A DNA stretch of 8,442 nucleotides from a bacterium (lineage in GTDB: Bacteria > UBP6 > JAFGXH01). The position numbers were made by a program, and so were the translations under genes. Positions 1-7,192 of the stretch are shown piece after piece. The DNA is taken from contig JAMOQH010000123.1 in NCBI GenBank assembly GCA_027064085.1, forward strand, positions 1-8,442. Direction: 5' to 3'. Positions within the stretch are counted from its first letter, which is position 1. Each line of letters begins with the position of its first letter. The notes under the pieces were generated by a model. The model was not told where the DNA came from and ran no database searches. It worked only from the letters and a program-made list of their open reading frames with translations.

Positions 1-728
1 AGAGCTTCTTTAATATCTATTCTATCACTTGATATTAATTTAACAAATTTATTAATTTTATCAAGCATTATTAATTCTTTTTCTTTGTCATAACCTGATA
101 ATATTTGCTTTATTTTTAATATTATTTCGTCTAAATCTTCCTGATTAATTTCTTTATTATCCGTTGCTAAAATATTACTCAATAAATTATCTATCGCTTT
201 TAAGTCTTTTAAACTCTTTTCGTTTAACATTATTTTATAAATATTAAATTTAGGTATATAATTTATTGCATTATTAAATGGTTGTTCTATTAGTTTACTT
301 AAATCAAATTCAAAATTCCACTTAGTCTCCCCAATATAAAATAATATAGGAAGAATAAAAGGTAATTTTTTATCTTTATCATTTTTATTTCTGTTTTTTA
401 AAATATCAATATGCAATAAACTATCATAAATTAAAAATCTAAAAGGCATCTTTCTATCTGGGATTGATTGAAATTCTATGTGAATATAAAAATAAATTTT
501 ATTAGCTTTAAGTTTAACGCTCCAAAGTAAATCTTTTCTAAATTCTTTTAAGTCTTCTGATAAAAAATCTGTTTTTTCTTTTTTTAAAGTTCTAAAATCT
601 ATATTTTTAACCCAATCTTCGTTAATGAATCCTGTAATTAATTGTTTCATTAATATTTTATTATCTAAGAGCTCTTTTAAGATTTTATCATAACGGTTTT
701 CTATTTTATTTTTATCCTTATTTTTCAC
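1..728 (-). CDS. Rpn family recombination-promoting nuclease / putative transposase (PF04754 type), 3' end outside window
   Basis: My translation of the minus strand from a GTG at 728 stays open to the left edge, giving 242 visible residues and no stop, so the C-terminus is missing. The protein opens with a charged helix (NRYDKILKEL), then INEDWVKNIDF, and carries the PD-(D/E)XK-like core of the Rpn family: FRKDLLW with Asp66, then YFYIHIEFQS with Glu85 and Gln87 (an ExQ motif), PDRKMPFRFL, and KLPFILPILFYIGETKW near residues 130-150. In the family these residues form a magnesium-dependent DNA endonuclease site; E. coli RpnA promotes RecA-independent recombination, and the old annotation is transposase_31. 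The GTG start is chosen because a perfect AGGAGG lies 8 nt upstream and an in-frame TGA lies just before the GTG. The motifs are intact, so an active enzyme is plausible. Family assignment is strong; cellular role (mobile, recombination or phage defence) is inference. Confidence 0.85.
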   Translation of the reverse strand, partial: MKNKDKNKIENRYDKILKELLDNKILMKQLITGFINEDWVKNIDFRTLKKEKTDFLSEDLKEFRKDLLWSVKLKANKIYFYIHIEFQSIPDRKMPFRFLIYDSLLHIDILKNRNKNDKDKKLPFILPILFYIGETKWNFEFDLSKLIEQPFNNAINYIPKFNIYKIMLNEKSLKDLKAIDNLLSNILATDNKEINQEDLDEIILKIKQILSGYDKEKELIMLDKINKFVKLISSDRIDIKEA

Positions 729-736
729 TATTCAAA

Positions 737-742
737 CCTCCT
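737..742 (-). promoter_or_regulatory. Ribosome binding site of the rpn gene
   Basis: CCTCCT on the plus strand reads AGGAGG on the minus strand, 8 nt from the GTG at 726-728. This ideal Shine-Dalgarno sequence fixes a non-ATG start for the nuclease gene. Confidence 0.75.
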
Positions 743-748
743 AATAAG

Positions 749-777
749 AGTATAACTTCTTTTATTTAAATGTGCAA
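749..777 (-). promoter_or_regulatory. Candidate sigma70 promoter of the rpn gene
   Basis: On the minus strand, TTGCAC (772-777) and TATACT (749-754) are separated by 17 bp. The -10 matches 5 of 6 consensus bases; the -35 matches only TTG. The predicted start near 742 falls almost on the RBS, giving a leader of about 14 nt. Such boxes arise easily in AT-rich DNA, so this is a moderate call. Confidence 0.4.
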
Positions 778-802
778 GTGAGGAAAATTTTATTTAATTG
801 CA

Positions 803-883
803 ATTCGTAATATGTAGTTTTTATGAGATTACAAAGAGATTAACATAGTAAAAGATAAAATAATAAAAAAACAAATTACGAAT
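803..883. repeat. 81-bp segment bounded by 9-bp perfect inverted repeats
   Basis: ATTCGTAAT at 803-811 is the exact reverse complement of ATTACGAAT at 875-883. The 63 bp between them is A-rich and has no reading frame of note. The right arm overlaps a second small palindrome, AATAACAGTTATT (881-893). It lies upstream of the rpn promoter and could be a small non-autonomous repeat, a pair of protein-binding half-sites, or chance; no flanking target duplication is evident. Confidence 0.35.
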
Positions 884-891
884 AACAGTTA

Positions 892-976
892 TTATATCTG
901 AAGTTTCCCCTTTTTGTAAAGCAAAAGCAGAGGAATAGCAAGCAAAATGCTTGACGGAGTGGGTATAAAGATATAA
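892..976. repeat. GC-rich hairpin island enclosed by 8-bp inverted repeats (candidate MITE-like repeat or structured RNA)
   Basis: The outer arms TTATATCT (892-899) and AGATATAA (969-976) are perfect inverted repeats. Inside them CCC (907-909) can pair with GGG (961-963), CTTT (910-913) with AAAG (918-921), and CAAGCA (939-944) with TGCTTG (948-953) over a 3-nt AAA loop. The stretch 900-963 is about 44% G+C (28 of 64 bases), against roughly a quarter for the surroundings. No convincing coding frame or RBS is present. A GC-rich, foldable island in an AT-rich intergenic region is the usual look of a structured RNA or a small dispersed palindromic repeat. It lies just past the htpG stop; the hairpin at 939-953 has no U-tract on either strand, so it is not a standard terminator. 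Which class it belongs to cannot be told here. Confidence 0.5.
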
Positions 977-1026
977 ATTATATAAGTTTCAATGTAATAA
1001 CAATTGGAGTTTTGAAAAACAATATT

Positions 1027-2964
1027 CTAGTTAACCATTAATTCAGTTAATCTATTAACAAATTCAGTTGGATTTGCAGGAGTTAAACCTTCCATTAATA
1101 AAGCTTGATCTAAAAGCATATTTGTATAGTTCTTAAATTTTTGGGACTCTTTATCTTCGTTATACAACTCTTTAATTTTTGTATATAATTTATGCTCAGG
1201 ATTGATTTCAAGTATTTTTTCTGCTTTAGGCACAAAAGCATCATAATCTTTTAATACTTTTTCCATATTTAAACTAACACTACCTTCACCACTAACTATA
1301 CAAACAGGGCTAGTTTTTAGCCTATTAGTAAATCTAACTTCTTTAACTGATTCACCTAAGATAGTTTTCATTGCTTCTAAAATTTCTTTTTCAGATTCTT
1401 GTTTTTCTTTTATTTCTTTTTTTTCTTCTTCTGTAGTACTAGACTCAACATCACCTTTACTTATAGATTGAATCTTTTTACCATCAAATTCAGATAAATT
1501 AGTAGTAATAAATTCATCAATTCTGTCTAAGAAATATAAAACTTCATAATCTTTATCTCTAAAATATTCCATTTGAGGAGAATTTTCTATAGTAGCTTTA
1601 GAATTTCCGACTGCAAAATAAATTTTCTCTTGGCCTTCTTCCATTCTATCAACATATTCTTTTAAAGTAACAAATTCACCATCTTTAGTTTTAGATGATT
1701 CAAAAATTAATAAATCAGCAATTTTATCTTTTGCACCATAATCAGCATAAATCCCATTTTTTAGTATTTTACCAAATTCATTCCAAAACTCAATATAAGT
1801 AGCCCTTTCTGAATTTAAGATATATTTTAAACTATCATGAACTTTTTTCTCAATATTTTTAGCAATAACTTTTAATTGAGTTGTTTTTTGTAAAATCTCA
1901 CGGCTAATATTTAATGAGAAATCACTGCTGTCAACTAAACCTTTTACAAATTTAAAATAATCAGGAAGTAAATCCTCACATTTATCTTTAATAAATACAT
2001 TTTTGCTATATAATTTAATTCCTTTTTTAAATCCTGGAGTATTAAAATCAAAAGGAGCTTTTTTAGGGATAAATAATAAAGTTGTAAATTCAACAGTACC
2101 TTCTGCTTTTGAATGAATAACATCAAGAGGGTCTGTCCAATCATGAAAAGTTTGTTTATAGAAATCATTATATTCTTCATCTTTTACTTCATTTTTATTC
2201 TTTAACCATATTGGTTTCATTGCATTAATTGTTTCTATCTCCTTTGATTTAGTTGGCTCTGCTTCGTAATCTGGACTACCATCCTCTTTTTTAGGATATT
2301 CAGTTTTTTCAACTTCCATTTTAACAGGGTATCTTACAAAGTTTGAGTATTTAGTAATTAAATTCTTTAAAATATATTCACTAGTATAGTCCTCAAAAGT
2401 TTCATCTCCTTCTGTTTTTTCTTTTAAATGAAGAGTAATGCTTGTTCCTCTATCAGCTTTTTCTATTTCTTCTATAGTATAAGTACCATCTCCCGTTGAC
2501 TCCCAAATAATTCCTTTATCTGAATCAGAAGATTTTGTAACTACAGTAACTTTGTCAGCAACCATGAATGCAGAATAAAATCCAACACCAAACTGGCCTA
2601 TTAATTCCATGTCCATATTTTCTTTATTTTCTACATTTTCTAGTGATTTAATAAAGTTTTCTGTTCCTGATTTAGCAATAGTACCAAGATTTTCAACAAC
2701 TTCTTCTCTAGTCATTCCAATACCATTATCAGAGATAGTTAAAGTTTTAGCTTCAATATCAGCTTTTATGAAAAGCCCTAACTCTTCATCTTCTTTAAGT
2801 AATGAATTTTCAGTTAATGATTTAAACTTTAATTTATCAATTGCATCACTTGCATTTGATACTAATTCTCTTAAAAAGATTTCTTTATTTGTATAAATTG
2901 AGTGAATCATTAAATCTAAAAGTTTTTTTGTTTCTGTTTGAAAACTTCTTTGTTCTTTTGCCAT
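1027..2964 (-). CDS. htpG: HtpG, bacterial Hsp90 molecular chaperone
   Basis: This 645-residue cytosolic ATP-dependent chaperone is slightly longer than the roughly 620 residues of E. coli HtpG. The N-terminal GHKL ATPase domain (about 1-235) shows the Bergerat motifs in order: RELVSNASDAIDKL with catalytic Glu33 and Asn37, the nucleotide-binding DNGIGM with Asp79, the lid segment GTIAKSGTENF (94-104) and GQFGVGFYSAFMVA (123-136). The middle domain (about 240-510) has LNISREILQ with Arg355, the residue that contacts the ATP phosphate in this family. A charged EEEKKEIKEKQ linker leads to the dimerisation domain ending LTELMVN; there is no MEEVD tail, as expected in bacteria. AGGAG sits 6 nt before the ATG. 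It is transcribed divergently from the M18 gene. I see no CIRCE element upstream, so HrcA control is not supported. No clear hairpin-U terminator follows the stop. Confidence 0.98.
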   Translation of the reverse strand: MAKEQRSFQTETKKLLDLMIHSIYTNKEIFLRELVSNASDAIDKLKFKSLTENSLLKEDEELGLFIKADIEAKTLTISDNGIGMTREEVVENLGTIAKSGTENFIKSLENVENKENMDMELIGQFGVGFYSAFMVADKVTVVTKSSDSDKGIIWESTGDGTYTIEEIEKADRGTSITLHLKEKTEGDETFEDYTSEYILKNLITKYSNFVRYPVKMEVEKTEYPKKEDGSPDYEAEPTKSKEIETINAMKPIWLKNKNEVKDEEYNDFYKQTFHDWTDPLDVIHSKAEGTVEFTTLLFIPKKAPFDFNTPGFKKGIKLYSKNVFIKDKCEDLLPDYFKFVKGLVDSSDFSLNISREILQKTTQLKVIAKNIEKKVHDSLKYILNSERATYIEFWNEFGKILKNGIYADYGAKDKIADLLIFESSKTKDGEFVTLKEYVDRMEEGQEKIYFAVGNSKATIENSPQMEYFRDKDYEVLYFLDRIDEFITTNLSEFDGKKIQSISKGDVESSTTEEEKKEIKEKQESEKEILEAMKTILGESVKEVRFTNRLKTSPVCIVSGEGSVSLNMEKVLKDYDAFVPKAEKILEINPEHKLYTKIKELYNEDKESQKFKNYTNMLLDQALLMEGLTPANPTEFVNRLTELMVN

Positions 2965-2992
2965 TTGAATCTCCTATAAAAATCATGCTTAT

Positions 2993-3022
2993 TATATATA
3001 ATCACTATTTCTGACTTTTCAA
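2993..3022 (-). promoter_or_regulatory. Candidate promoter of htpG
   Basis: On the minus strand, TTGAAA (3017-3022) is followed after 18 bp by TATATA (2993-2998). An overlapping better -10, TATAAT (2991-2996), would need a 20-bp spacer. A start around 2985 gives a leader of about 20 nt that includes the AGGAG RBS at 2971-2975. The boxes look like a vegetative sigma factor target, not a heat-shock sigma promoter. Confidence 0.45.
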
Positions 3023-3072
3023 GAGTAATTTTTATTTTTTTTATGAAGGAATCATTGAACAGATCGTTTTAG

Positions 3073-3116
3073 CTATCTGTGATACGAGGAACAACTATCT
3101 GTGATACTAGAAATAA
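3073..3116. repeat. Two-copy 22-bp tandem repeat between the divergent promoters
   Basis: Copy 1 (3073-3094) and copy 2 (3095-3116) agree at 19 of 22 positions and share the perfect 13-bp core CTATCTGTGATAC. A 22-bp period puts both copies on the same helical face, as expected for paired operator sites. ACAGAT at 3059-3064 is an inverted match to the ATCTGT inside each copy. The repeat lies about 85-130 bp upstream of the htpG start and about 70-115 bp upstream of the M18 start. It could be a regulator-binding site serving either gene; the regulator is unknown. Confidence 0.55.
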
Positions 3117-3124
3117 CACATTAT

Positions 3125-3144
3125 AACTCATAAATATATGAGTT
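3125..3144. promoter_or_regulatory. Perfect 8-bp-arm palindrome just upstream of the M18 promoter (operator-like)
   Basis: AACTCATA (3125-3132) and TATGAGTT (3137-3144) are perfect inverted repeats around a 4-nt AATA centre. After one mismatch the symmetry continues outwards for three more base pairs (3121-3123 with 3146-3148). It ends 7 bp before the -35 box. No gene upstream reads in this direction, so a terminator role is unlikely; binding by a dimeric regulator is the simplest reading. Confidence 0.45.
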
Positions 3145-3151
3145 TTAAAAT

Positions 3152-3180
3152 TTGACAGAAAACAACAAATAATATATAGT
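3152..3180 (+). promoter_or_regulatory. Sigma70-type promoter of the M18 aminopeptidase gene
   Basis: A consensus -35 TTGACA (3152-3157) is separated by exactly 17 bp from a -10 TATAGT (3175-3180, 5 of 6 matches). Transcription would start near 3187, leaving a leader of about 19 nt that contains the ACGAGGAA ribosome binding site before the ATG at 3206. This is the best promoter in the window. Confidence 0.7.
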
Positions 3181-3205
3181 TTAGCCTTATTTTACGAGGA
3201 ACATT

Positions 3206-4501
3206 ATGAAAATAGATTTTGCAAAAGATTTTATAAATTTCACTTATGATAGTGGTAGCACTTATCATGCAGTAAGGTTATCAACAAAAATATTAGAACA
3301 GAATGGTTTTAAAAGATTAAATCATAAAAAACATTGGGATATTATCCCTGGTAATAAATATTTTGTAAAAAGAACAAACTCAACTTTTATAGCCTTCACA
3401 GTAGGAAATAATATTGGAGATAATACAAGATTTAGAATAATTGGAACCCATACTGATTCCCCTTGTTTTAAAATCAAGCCTAAGCCCGAACATAAATCTA
3501 GTGGTTTTTTAAGATTAAATACAGAAGTATATGGCTCACCAATTATCAGCACATGGTTTGATAGGCCTTTATCTGTTGCAGGAAGAGTAATAGTAAAATC
3601 CGATAAAACATTTGCCCCAAGAACAATTAACATCAAAATAAACCAACCATTACTAACTATCCCTAATTTAGCAATTCATCAAAATAGAGGAGTTAATGAA
3701 GGCTTTAACTATGACAAACAAAATGATGTTCTTCCTATTATCACCTTGCTAAATAACACCTTAGAAAAGGATAATTATTTATTAAATATAATAACGGAAT
3801 CATACGGAATAGAAAAAGGCTCAGTTCTAGACTTTGATTTATATCTATATAACTACGAAAAAGGAACTCTCTTAGGGGCAAATCAAGAATTTATATCAGC
3901 TCCAAGAATAGATAATTTAGCATCTGTTTATGCGGGAATTAATGCACTAATGGAATCAAATACTCATAACAATAATATTAATGTTTTAGCAGGATTTGAT
4001 AATGAAGAAGTTGGTAGTTCAAGTAAACAAGGAGCTAACTCTAACTACTTAAATAACATGCTAGAAAGAATATTCTACTCCTTAAATTTAACTAGAGAAC
4101 AATTTTTAGAGGCTACTTATAACTCCTTTTTAATTTCAGCAGATGGAGCCCATGCAACTCACCCTGCTCACCCAGAGAAATCAGACCCTATTGTACAAGT
4201 TAGAATAAATAAAGGTGTTGTATTAAAAACAAGTGCAGCACAAAAATATACTTCTGATGGTTATTCTATGTCTGTTATGAAACAAATTGCTAAAGACAAT
4301 GTAAATTTACAATATTTTGCTAATAATTCAAAATATAGAGGTGGCTCAACAATTGGCCCACTATCTTCAACTCATTTTGATGCAGATTCTGTTGATTTAG
4401 GGCTTCCTATGCTTGCAATGCACTCAATAAGAGAACTATGTGGTGTAAATGACTTATATGATTTAAAAGAATTATTAAGATTATTTTGGATAGCAAAGTA
4501 A
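3206..4501 (+). CDS. M18 family aminopeptidase (aspartyl aminopeptidase type)
   Basis: This 431-residue protein is a cytosolic zinc metallopeptidase that removes N-terminal, typically acidic, residues from peptides; members usually assemble into a tetrahedral dodecamer. The ordered M18 motifs are all present: GTHTDSPCFKIKP with metal ligand His82 and Asp84, PRIDNLAS with bridging Asp236, FDNEEVGSSSKQGA with catalytic Glu267 and metal ligand Glu268, SADGAHATHPAHPEK with ligand Asp313, and the closing STIGPLSS...AMHSIRE with ligand His406. Residue roles follow from the human DNPEP arrangement. The length is normal for bacterial members (often named apeB or pepC-like) and no signal peptide is seen. 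The ATG has GAGG 6 nt upstream and a strong promoter. The gene stands alone between a divergent chaperone gene and a convergent chemoreceptor gene, so a role in general peptide turnover is the natural inference. Confidence 0.95.
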   Translation: MKIDFAKDFINFTYDSGSTYHAVRLSTKILEQNGFKRLNHKKHWDIIPGNKYFVKRTNSTFIAFTVGNNIGDNTRFRIIGTHTDSPCFKIKPKPEHKSSGFLRLNTEVYGSPIISTWFDRPLSVAGRVIVKSDKTFAPRTINIKINQPLLTIPNLAIHQNRGVNEGFNYDKQNDVLPIITLLNNTLEKDNYLLNIITESYGIEKGSVLDFDLYLYNYEKGTLLGANQEFISAPRIDNLASVYAGINALMESNTHNNNINVLAGFDNEEVGSSSKQGANSNYLNNMLERIFYSLNLTREQFLEATYNSFLISADGAHATHPAHPEKSDPIVQVRINKGVVLKTSAAQKYTSDGYSMSVMKQIAKDNVNLQYFANNSKYRGGSTIGPLSSTHFDADSVDLGLPMLAMHSIRELCGVNDLYDLKELLRLFWIAK

Positions 4502-4513
4502 GAGCCTTTCAAC

Positions 4514-4558
4514 TGCCTTCTAGGCATTTTACAGGCAAAAAAGTAACTGCCTTTTTGC
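4514..4558. terminator. Probable shared terminator between convergent genes, with alternating TGCCT/AGGCA arms
   Basis: Four 5-base arms occur in the order TGCCT (4514-4518), AGGCA (4522-4526), AGGCA (4533-4537), TGCCT (4548-4552). On the plus strand they give a 3-nt-loop hairpin followed by TTTT and a second hairpin with a 10-nt loop followed by TTTT (4553-4556), a weak but typical terminator for the M18 gene. On the minus strand GCAAAAAG can pair with CTTTTTTGC across 4535-4558, with one bulged base, giving an A-stem/U-stem structure that could end the chemoreceptor transcript. The 66-bp gap contains nothing else. Confidence 0.6.
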
Positions 4559-4567
4559 ATTTCTTTT

Positions 4568-7105
4568 TTAAACTTTAAAACTTGAAACATCTTTATGAAT
4601 TTCTTCTGCAATATTTTTAACATCTTGATAAGTATCTTTAATTGCAATTACATCATTTCTATTTTCTGTTGAATTCTTTGATACTTCTTTCATACCTTTA
4701 GAAATATTTATCATTGAAGAAGATATTTCTTCCCCTACTTTTGTCATTATAATTAAATCGTTACTAACATTATTAATATTTGAAACAACATCCTTTAGTT
4801 TTTTATCTGCAACTTGAATACTTGAAGTCATTTCCTCTGATGATGAAGACACTAAAGACATATTATGAGTTGTTTCAATAATTGTTTCTTTTTGCTGTTC
4901 TAGCGTATCTGCAATTTCTTCATTAATAGCGTCTAACGATGAAACAACTTCACTAACTTTTGTAATAATTTTACTTGCAACTTCTGTTTTATCTTGTATA
5001 GAAATAATTTGATTAGTTATTTTATCAGTTGCAACAACTGTTTGATTTGCTAAGTTTTTAATTTCATTAGCAACTACAGCGAAACCTTTTCCTGCTTCTC
5101 CTGCACTAGCAGCCTCTATCGTAGCATTTAGAGCTAATAAATTTGTTTGAGACGCAATATCTTTTATTAAATCAATTATTTCGTTAATTTGAGAAGCAGA
5201 ATCCGTTAACTCAGACATTTGCCTATTAGCCCCCAAAACTTCTTTTGTTGCTTCACCACTAATATTAACGGCAGTTTGAGTATTACCTGCAATATCTCCA
5301 ATGGTTGCACTAATTTCTTCAACTGCTGAAGTTGTAGAAAACACCATTTCGGTTACCTGTGAAATATTATTTTCTAAACTAGAAAATATATCTTGAAATT
5401 CTGCTATAATATTTTCTGTATTTTCTAAACTTTTACTACCCGTAAATAATTTTTCTATTAATTCTTGACTTTCTTTATTAACCCTCTCAACTATCTTTCC
5501 ACTTTCAATAATTTTAGTATTTGAATTATCAATACCATCATCAATATGATTAATTTTTTCATATAATAAATTTGAAGAGTCTATTAATTTAATAGAATCT
5601 TTACCAAATTCGGAGATAATTTTTTGTAATTTAGAGACAAATTCGTTAAACCAATGTGCCAATTTATCAACTTCATTATCAGTATTTTTATTATCAAGCC
5701 TAACAGTTAAATCTCCTTCTCCTTCTGATATATCCTTTAAACTGTCAACTGTAATATTTATAGAATTTGTTATTTTCTTTATTATATAAAAACTTAGAGC
5801 AAACATTAAAACAGACAGAAAGATTAAGAAAACAACTACATAAATTCTGTTTTGAATTAAATCATCTCTTATTTTTTCAGTTCTAACAACTAAGTTATTT
5901 GCAAATTTATCTTCAATCTCCTTAAAAATATTTATTTTTTTAGTAATGGCACTAAACCAAGTGTCAGTATCTAAATCAAAATGTCCTCCATTTTTTAATT
6001 CTTTTATAGCTTTAACAACTTTATTTGGAAATAAATATAATTTAGCTATCTTTTCTTCTTTTGATACATTATTGTTTAACAACTCTTTAAATTTTTTAAA
6101 CTTTTCTTCATAAACCTTTATAATATTTTCTATTATTGCTATATTTTTTTTATCAATTAAAGATAGTCCACTAAGTTTTTTAATCTCCTGAACATCAGAT
6201 TTTATACCTTTAAGAGATGCTAAAAATAATTTCTCATTTGCTTCTAAATTTTTAGGAGTTTCTATTATAAGCCTATTAAAAGTTTGCAAAACTCCTTTAC
6301 AACCAAAATGTTTTACCATTTTTCTACCTATTTTTCCTTTTAATTTGGCAACATCTACTGTCATTTCGAAATCCTTCACTTTTTTAAATATTGGATTTTG
6401 TATTTTTTCATTATAATAAGATTTTTGTTCTTTATTAGCATACATTAAAAAAGTCTTTAAATATAATTTTTGTTCATTTAATAATTTATAAAACTTTGCC
6501 TCCATCCCCTTAGCAAAATAGCCTTTTGATAAAGTATTACTAACAACAGCTCTTTCTATTCCCATTCTTTCTTTAGCTTGCATTAAATTTAAATAAGCAT
6601 ATAAGTTTATACTTAATTTAACATCAGAAGATAATTTAGTGCTATATGAAATTAAATTTAATAATAATTCATTTGTTTTTGTATAAAAAGCAATAGCCTT
6701 AGAAACTTTAATTGATTTACTTAAAACTTTACTTCTTATATTTTCAAGCTTATCTAAATTATTTTTTACTTTAGATAGAATATCATTTATAGCAGGGTCA
6801 CTTGTTTTAAAAGAATTAACAGCATTTTTATATTTTTTAAGAGTTTTATCTGTATTATCCTTTTTATGATTTATTAATTTATTTTTATAAGAAGAATTTC
6901 CACCTAAATAGGCCGCAGTCATTCCTCTTTCAATTTGAAAATTATGAACTAAGCCTCCAATTTTAGTTGATAAGCCTGTAATTGAAGAAAGTGTTTCTGC
7001 ATTGTTTATCTCTTGTCTTTCTTCATTAAGAACATAAATAAACCCCGAAACAATCACAATAGCTGGAATAAATAATAATAATAATATTAAAGATTTAATC
7101 TTCAT
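4568..7105 (-). CDS. Methyl-accepting chemotaxis protein with nitrate/nitrite-sensing (NIT) domain
   Basis: This 845-residue inner-membrane chemoreceptor would signal to CheA through CheW. TM1 spans about residues 5-26 and TM2 about 421-442, leaving a periplasmic sensor of nearly 400 residues. The sensor resembles the NIT family (PF08376): [17 protein letters not shown] (53-69), an [14 protein letters not shown] helix, [16 protein letters not shown], and [19 protein letters not shown] before TM2. A HAMP domain follows (about 443-500, EGDLTVRL and [11 protein letters not shown]). The coiled-coil signalling domain turns at the conserved tip [19 protein letters not shown], with Glu664 and Glu670. 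The C-terminus (SSFKV) lacks a CheR-binding pentapeptide. GGGAG lies 6 nt before the ATG. Nitrate or nitrite as ligand is a family-level prediction only; NIT domains in chemoreceptors are poorly characterised. No other chemotaxis gene lies in the window. Confidence 0.93.
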   Translation of the reverse strand: MKIKSLILLLLFIPAIVIVSGFIYVLNEERQEINNAETLSSITGLSTKIGGLVHNFQIERGMTAAYLGGNSSYKNKLINHKKDNTDKTLKKYKNAVNSFKTSDPAINDILSKVKNNLDKLENIRSKVLSKSIKVSKAIAFYTKTNELLLNLISYSTKLSSDVKLSINLYAYLNLMQAKERMGIERAVVSNTLSKGYFAKGMEAKFYKLLNEQKLYLKTFLMYANKEQKSYYNEKIQNPIFKKVKDFEMTVDVAKLKGKIGRKMVKHFGCKGVLQTFNRLIIETPKNLEANEKLFLASLKGIKSDVQEIKKLSGLSLIDKKNIAIIENIIKVYEEKFKKFKELLNNNVSKEEKIAKLYLFPNKVVKAIKELKNGGHFDLDTDTWFSAITKKINIFKEIEDKFANNLVVRTEKIRDDLIQNRIYVVVFLIFLSVLMFALSFYIIKKITNSINITVDSLKDISEGEGDLTVRLDNKNTDNEVDKLAHWFNEFVSKLQKIISEFGKDSIKLIDSSNLLYEKINHIDDGIDNSNTKIIESGKIVERVNKESQELIEKLFTGSKSLENTENIIAEFQDIFSSLENNISQVTEMVFSTTSAVEEISATIGDIAGNTQTAVNISGEATKEVLGANRQMSELTDSASQINEIIDLIKDIASQTNLLALNATIEAASAGEAGKGFAVVANEIKNLANQTVVATDKITNQIISIQDKTEVASKIITKVSEVVSSLDAINEEIADTLEQQKETIIETTHNMSLVSSSSEEMTSSIQVADKKLKDVVSNINNVSNDLIIMTKVGEEISSSMINISKGMKEVSKNSTENRNDVIAIKDTYQDVKNIAEEIHKDVSSFKV

Positions 7106-7111
7106 AAAGAA

Positions 7112-7172
7112 CTCCCAAATAATTCATACACTTATTCATTCGGAATATATTTTAAAAAATATTATATTTCAA
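7112..7172 (-). promoter_or_regulatory. Promoter and RBS of the chemoreceptor gene
   Basis: On the minus strand TTGAAA (7167-7172) and TATATT (7144-7149) are separated by 17 bp. The predicted start near 7137 leaves a leader of about 32 nt, containing GGGAG at 7112-7116 spaced 6 nt from the ATG. The 87-bp gap after the VWA gene has no convincing terminator, so the receptor may be expressed both from this promoter and by readthrough. Confidence 0.5.
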
Positions 7173-7192
7173 GAAATTTATTTTAATTTGAT

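Noticed and set aside
900-963. Short peptide readable in the GC-rich island (for example PLRQAFCLLF on the minus strand)
   Set aside because: There is no RBS or start in context, and the hairpin structure explains the composition better than coding.
1944-2180. Open frame of 78 codons on the minus strand inside htpG
   Set aside because: It is an alternative frame of the htpG middle domain, Leu/Ile/Lys low-complexity from AT-rich codons, without motif or RBS.
2609-2896. Open frame of 95 codons on the plus strand inside htpG
   Set aside because: It lies wholly antisense to the conserved ATPase domain of htpG, has no RBS, and its composition (Ser/Leu/Phe-rich) is what antisense of an acidic, lysine-rich gene gives.
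3101-3133. GTG-started 10-codon leader peptide upstream of the M18 gene
   Set aside because: RBS spacing of 11 nt is poor, and the frame lies upstream of the strong M18 promoter, so it would not be on that transcript.
2965-3205. CIRCE/HrcA heat-shock operator expected near a chaperone gene
   Set aside because: No TTAGCACTC-N9-GAGTGCTAA-like inverted repeat is present on either strand.
3322-3636. Open frame of 104 codons antisense to the M18 gene
   Set aside because: It overlaps conserved M18 motifs including HTDSP on the other strand and shows no family resemblance.
4372-4647. Open frame of 91 codons on the minus strand across the convergent gene gap
   Set aside because: It runs through the terminator region and overlaps the ends of two well-supported genes; it has no recognisable domain.
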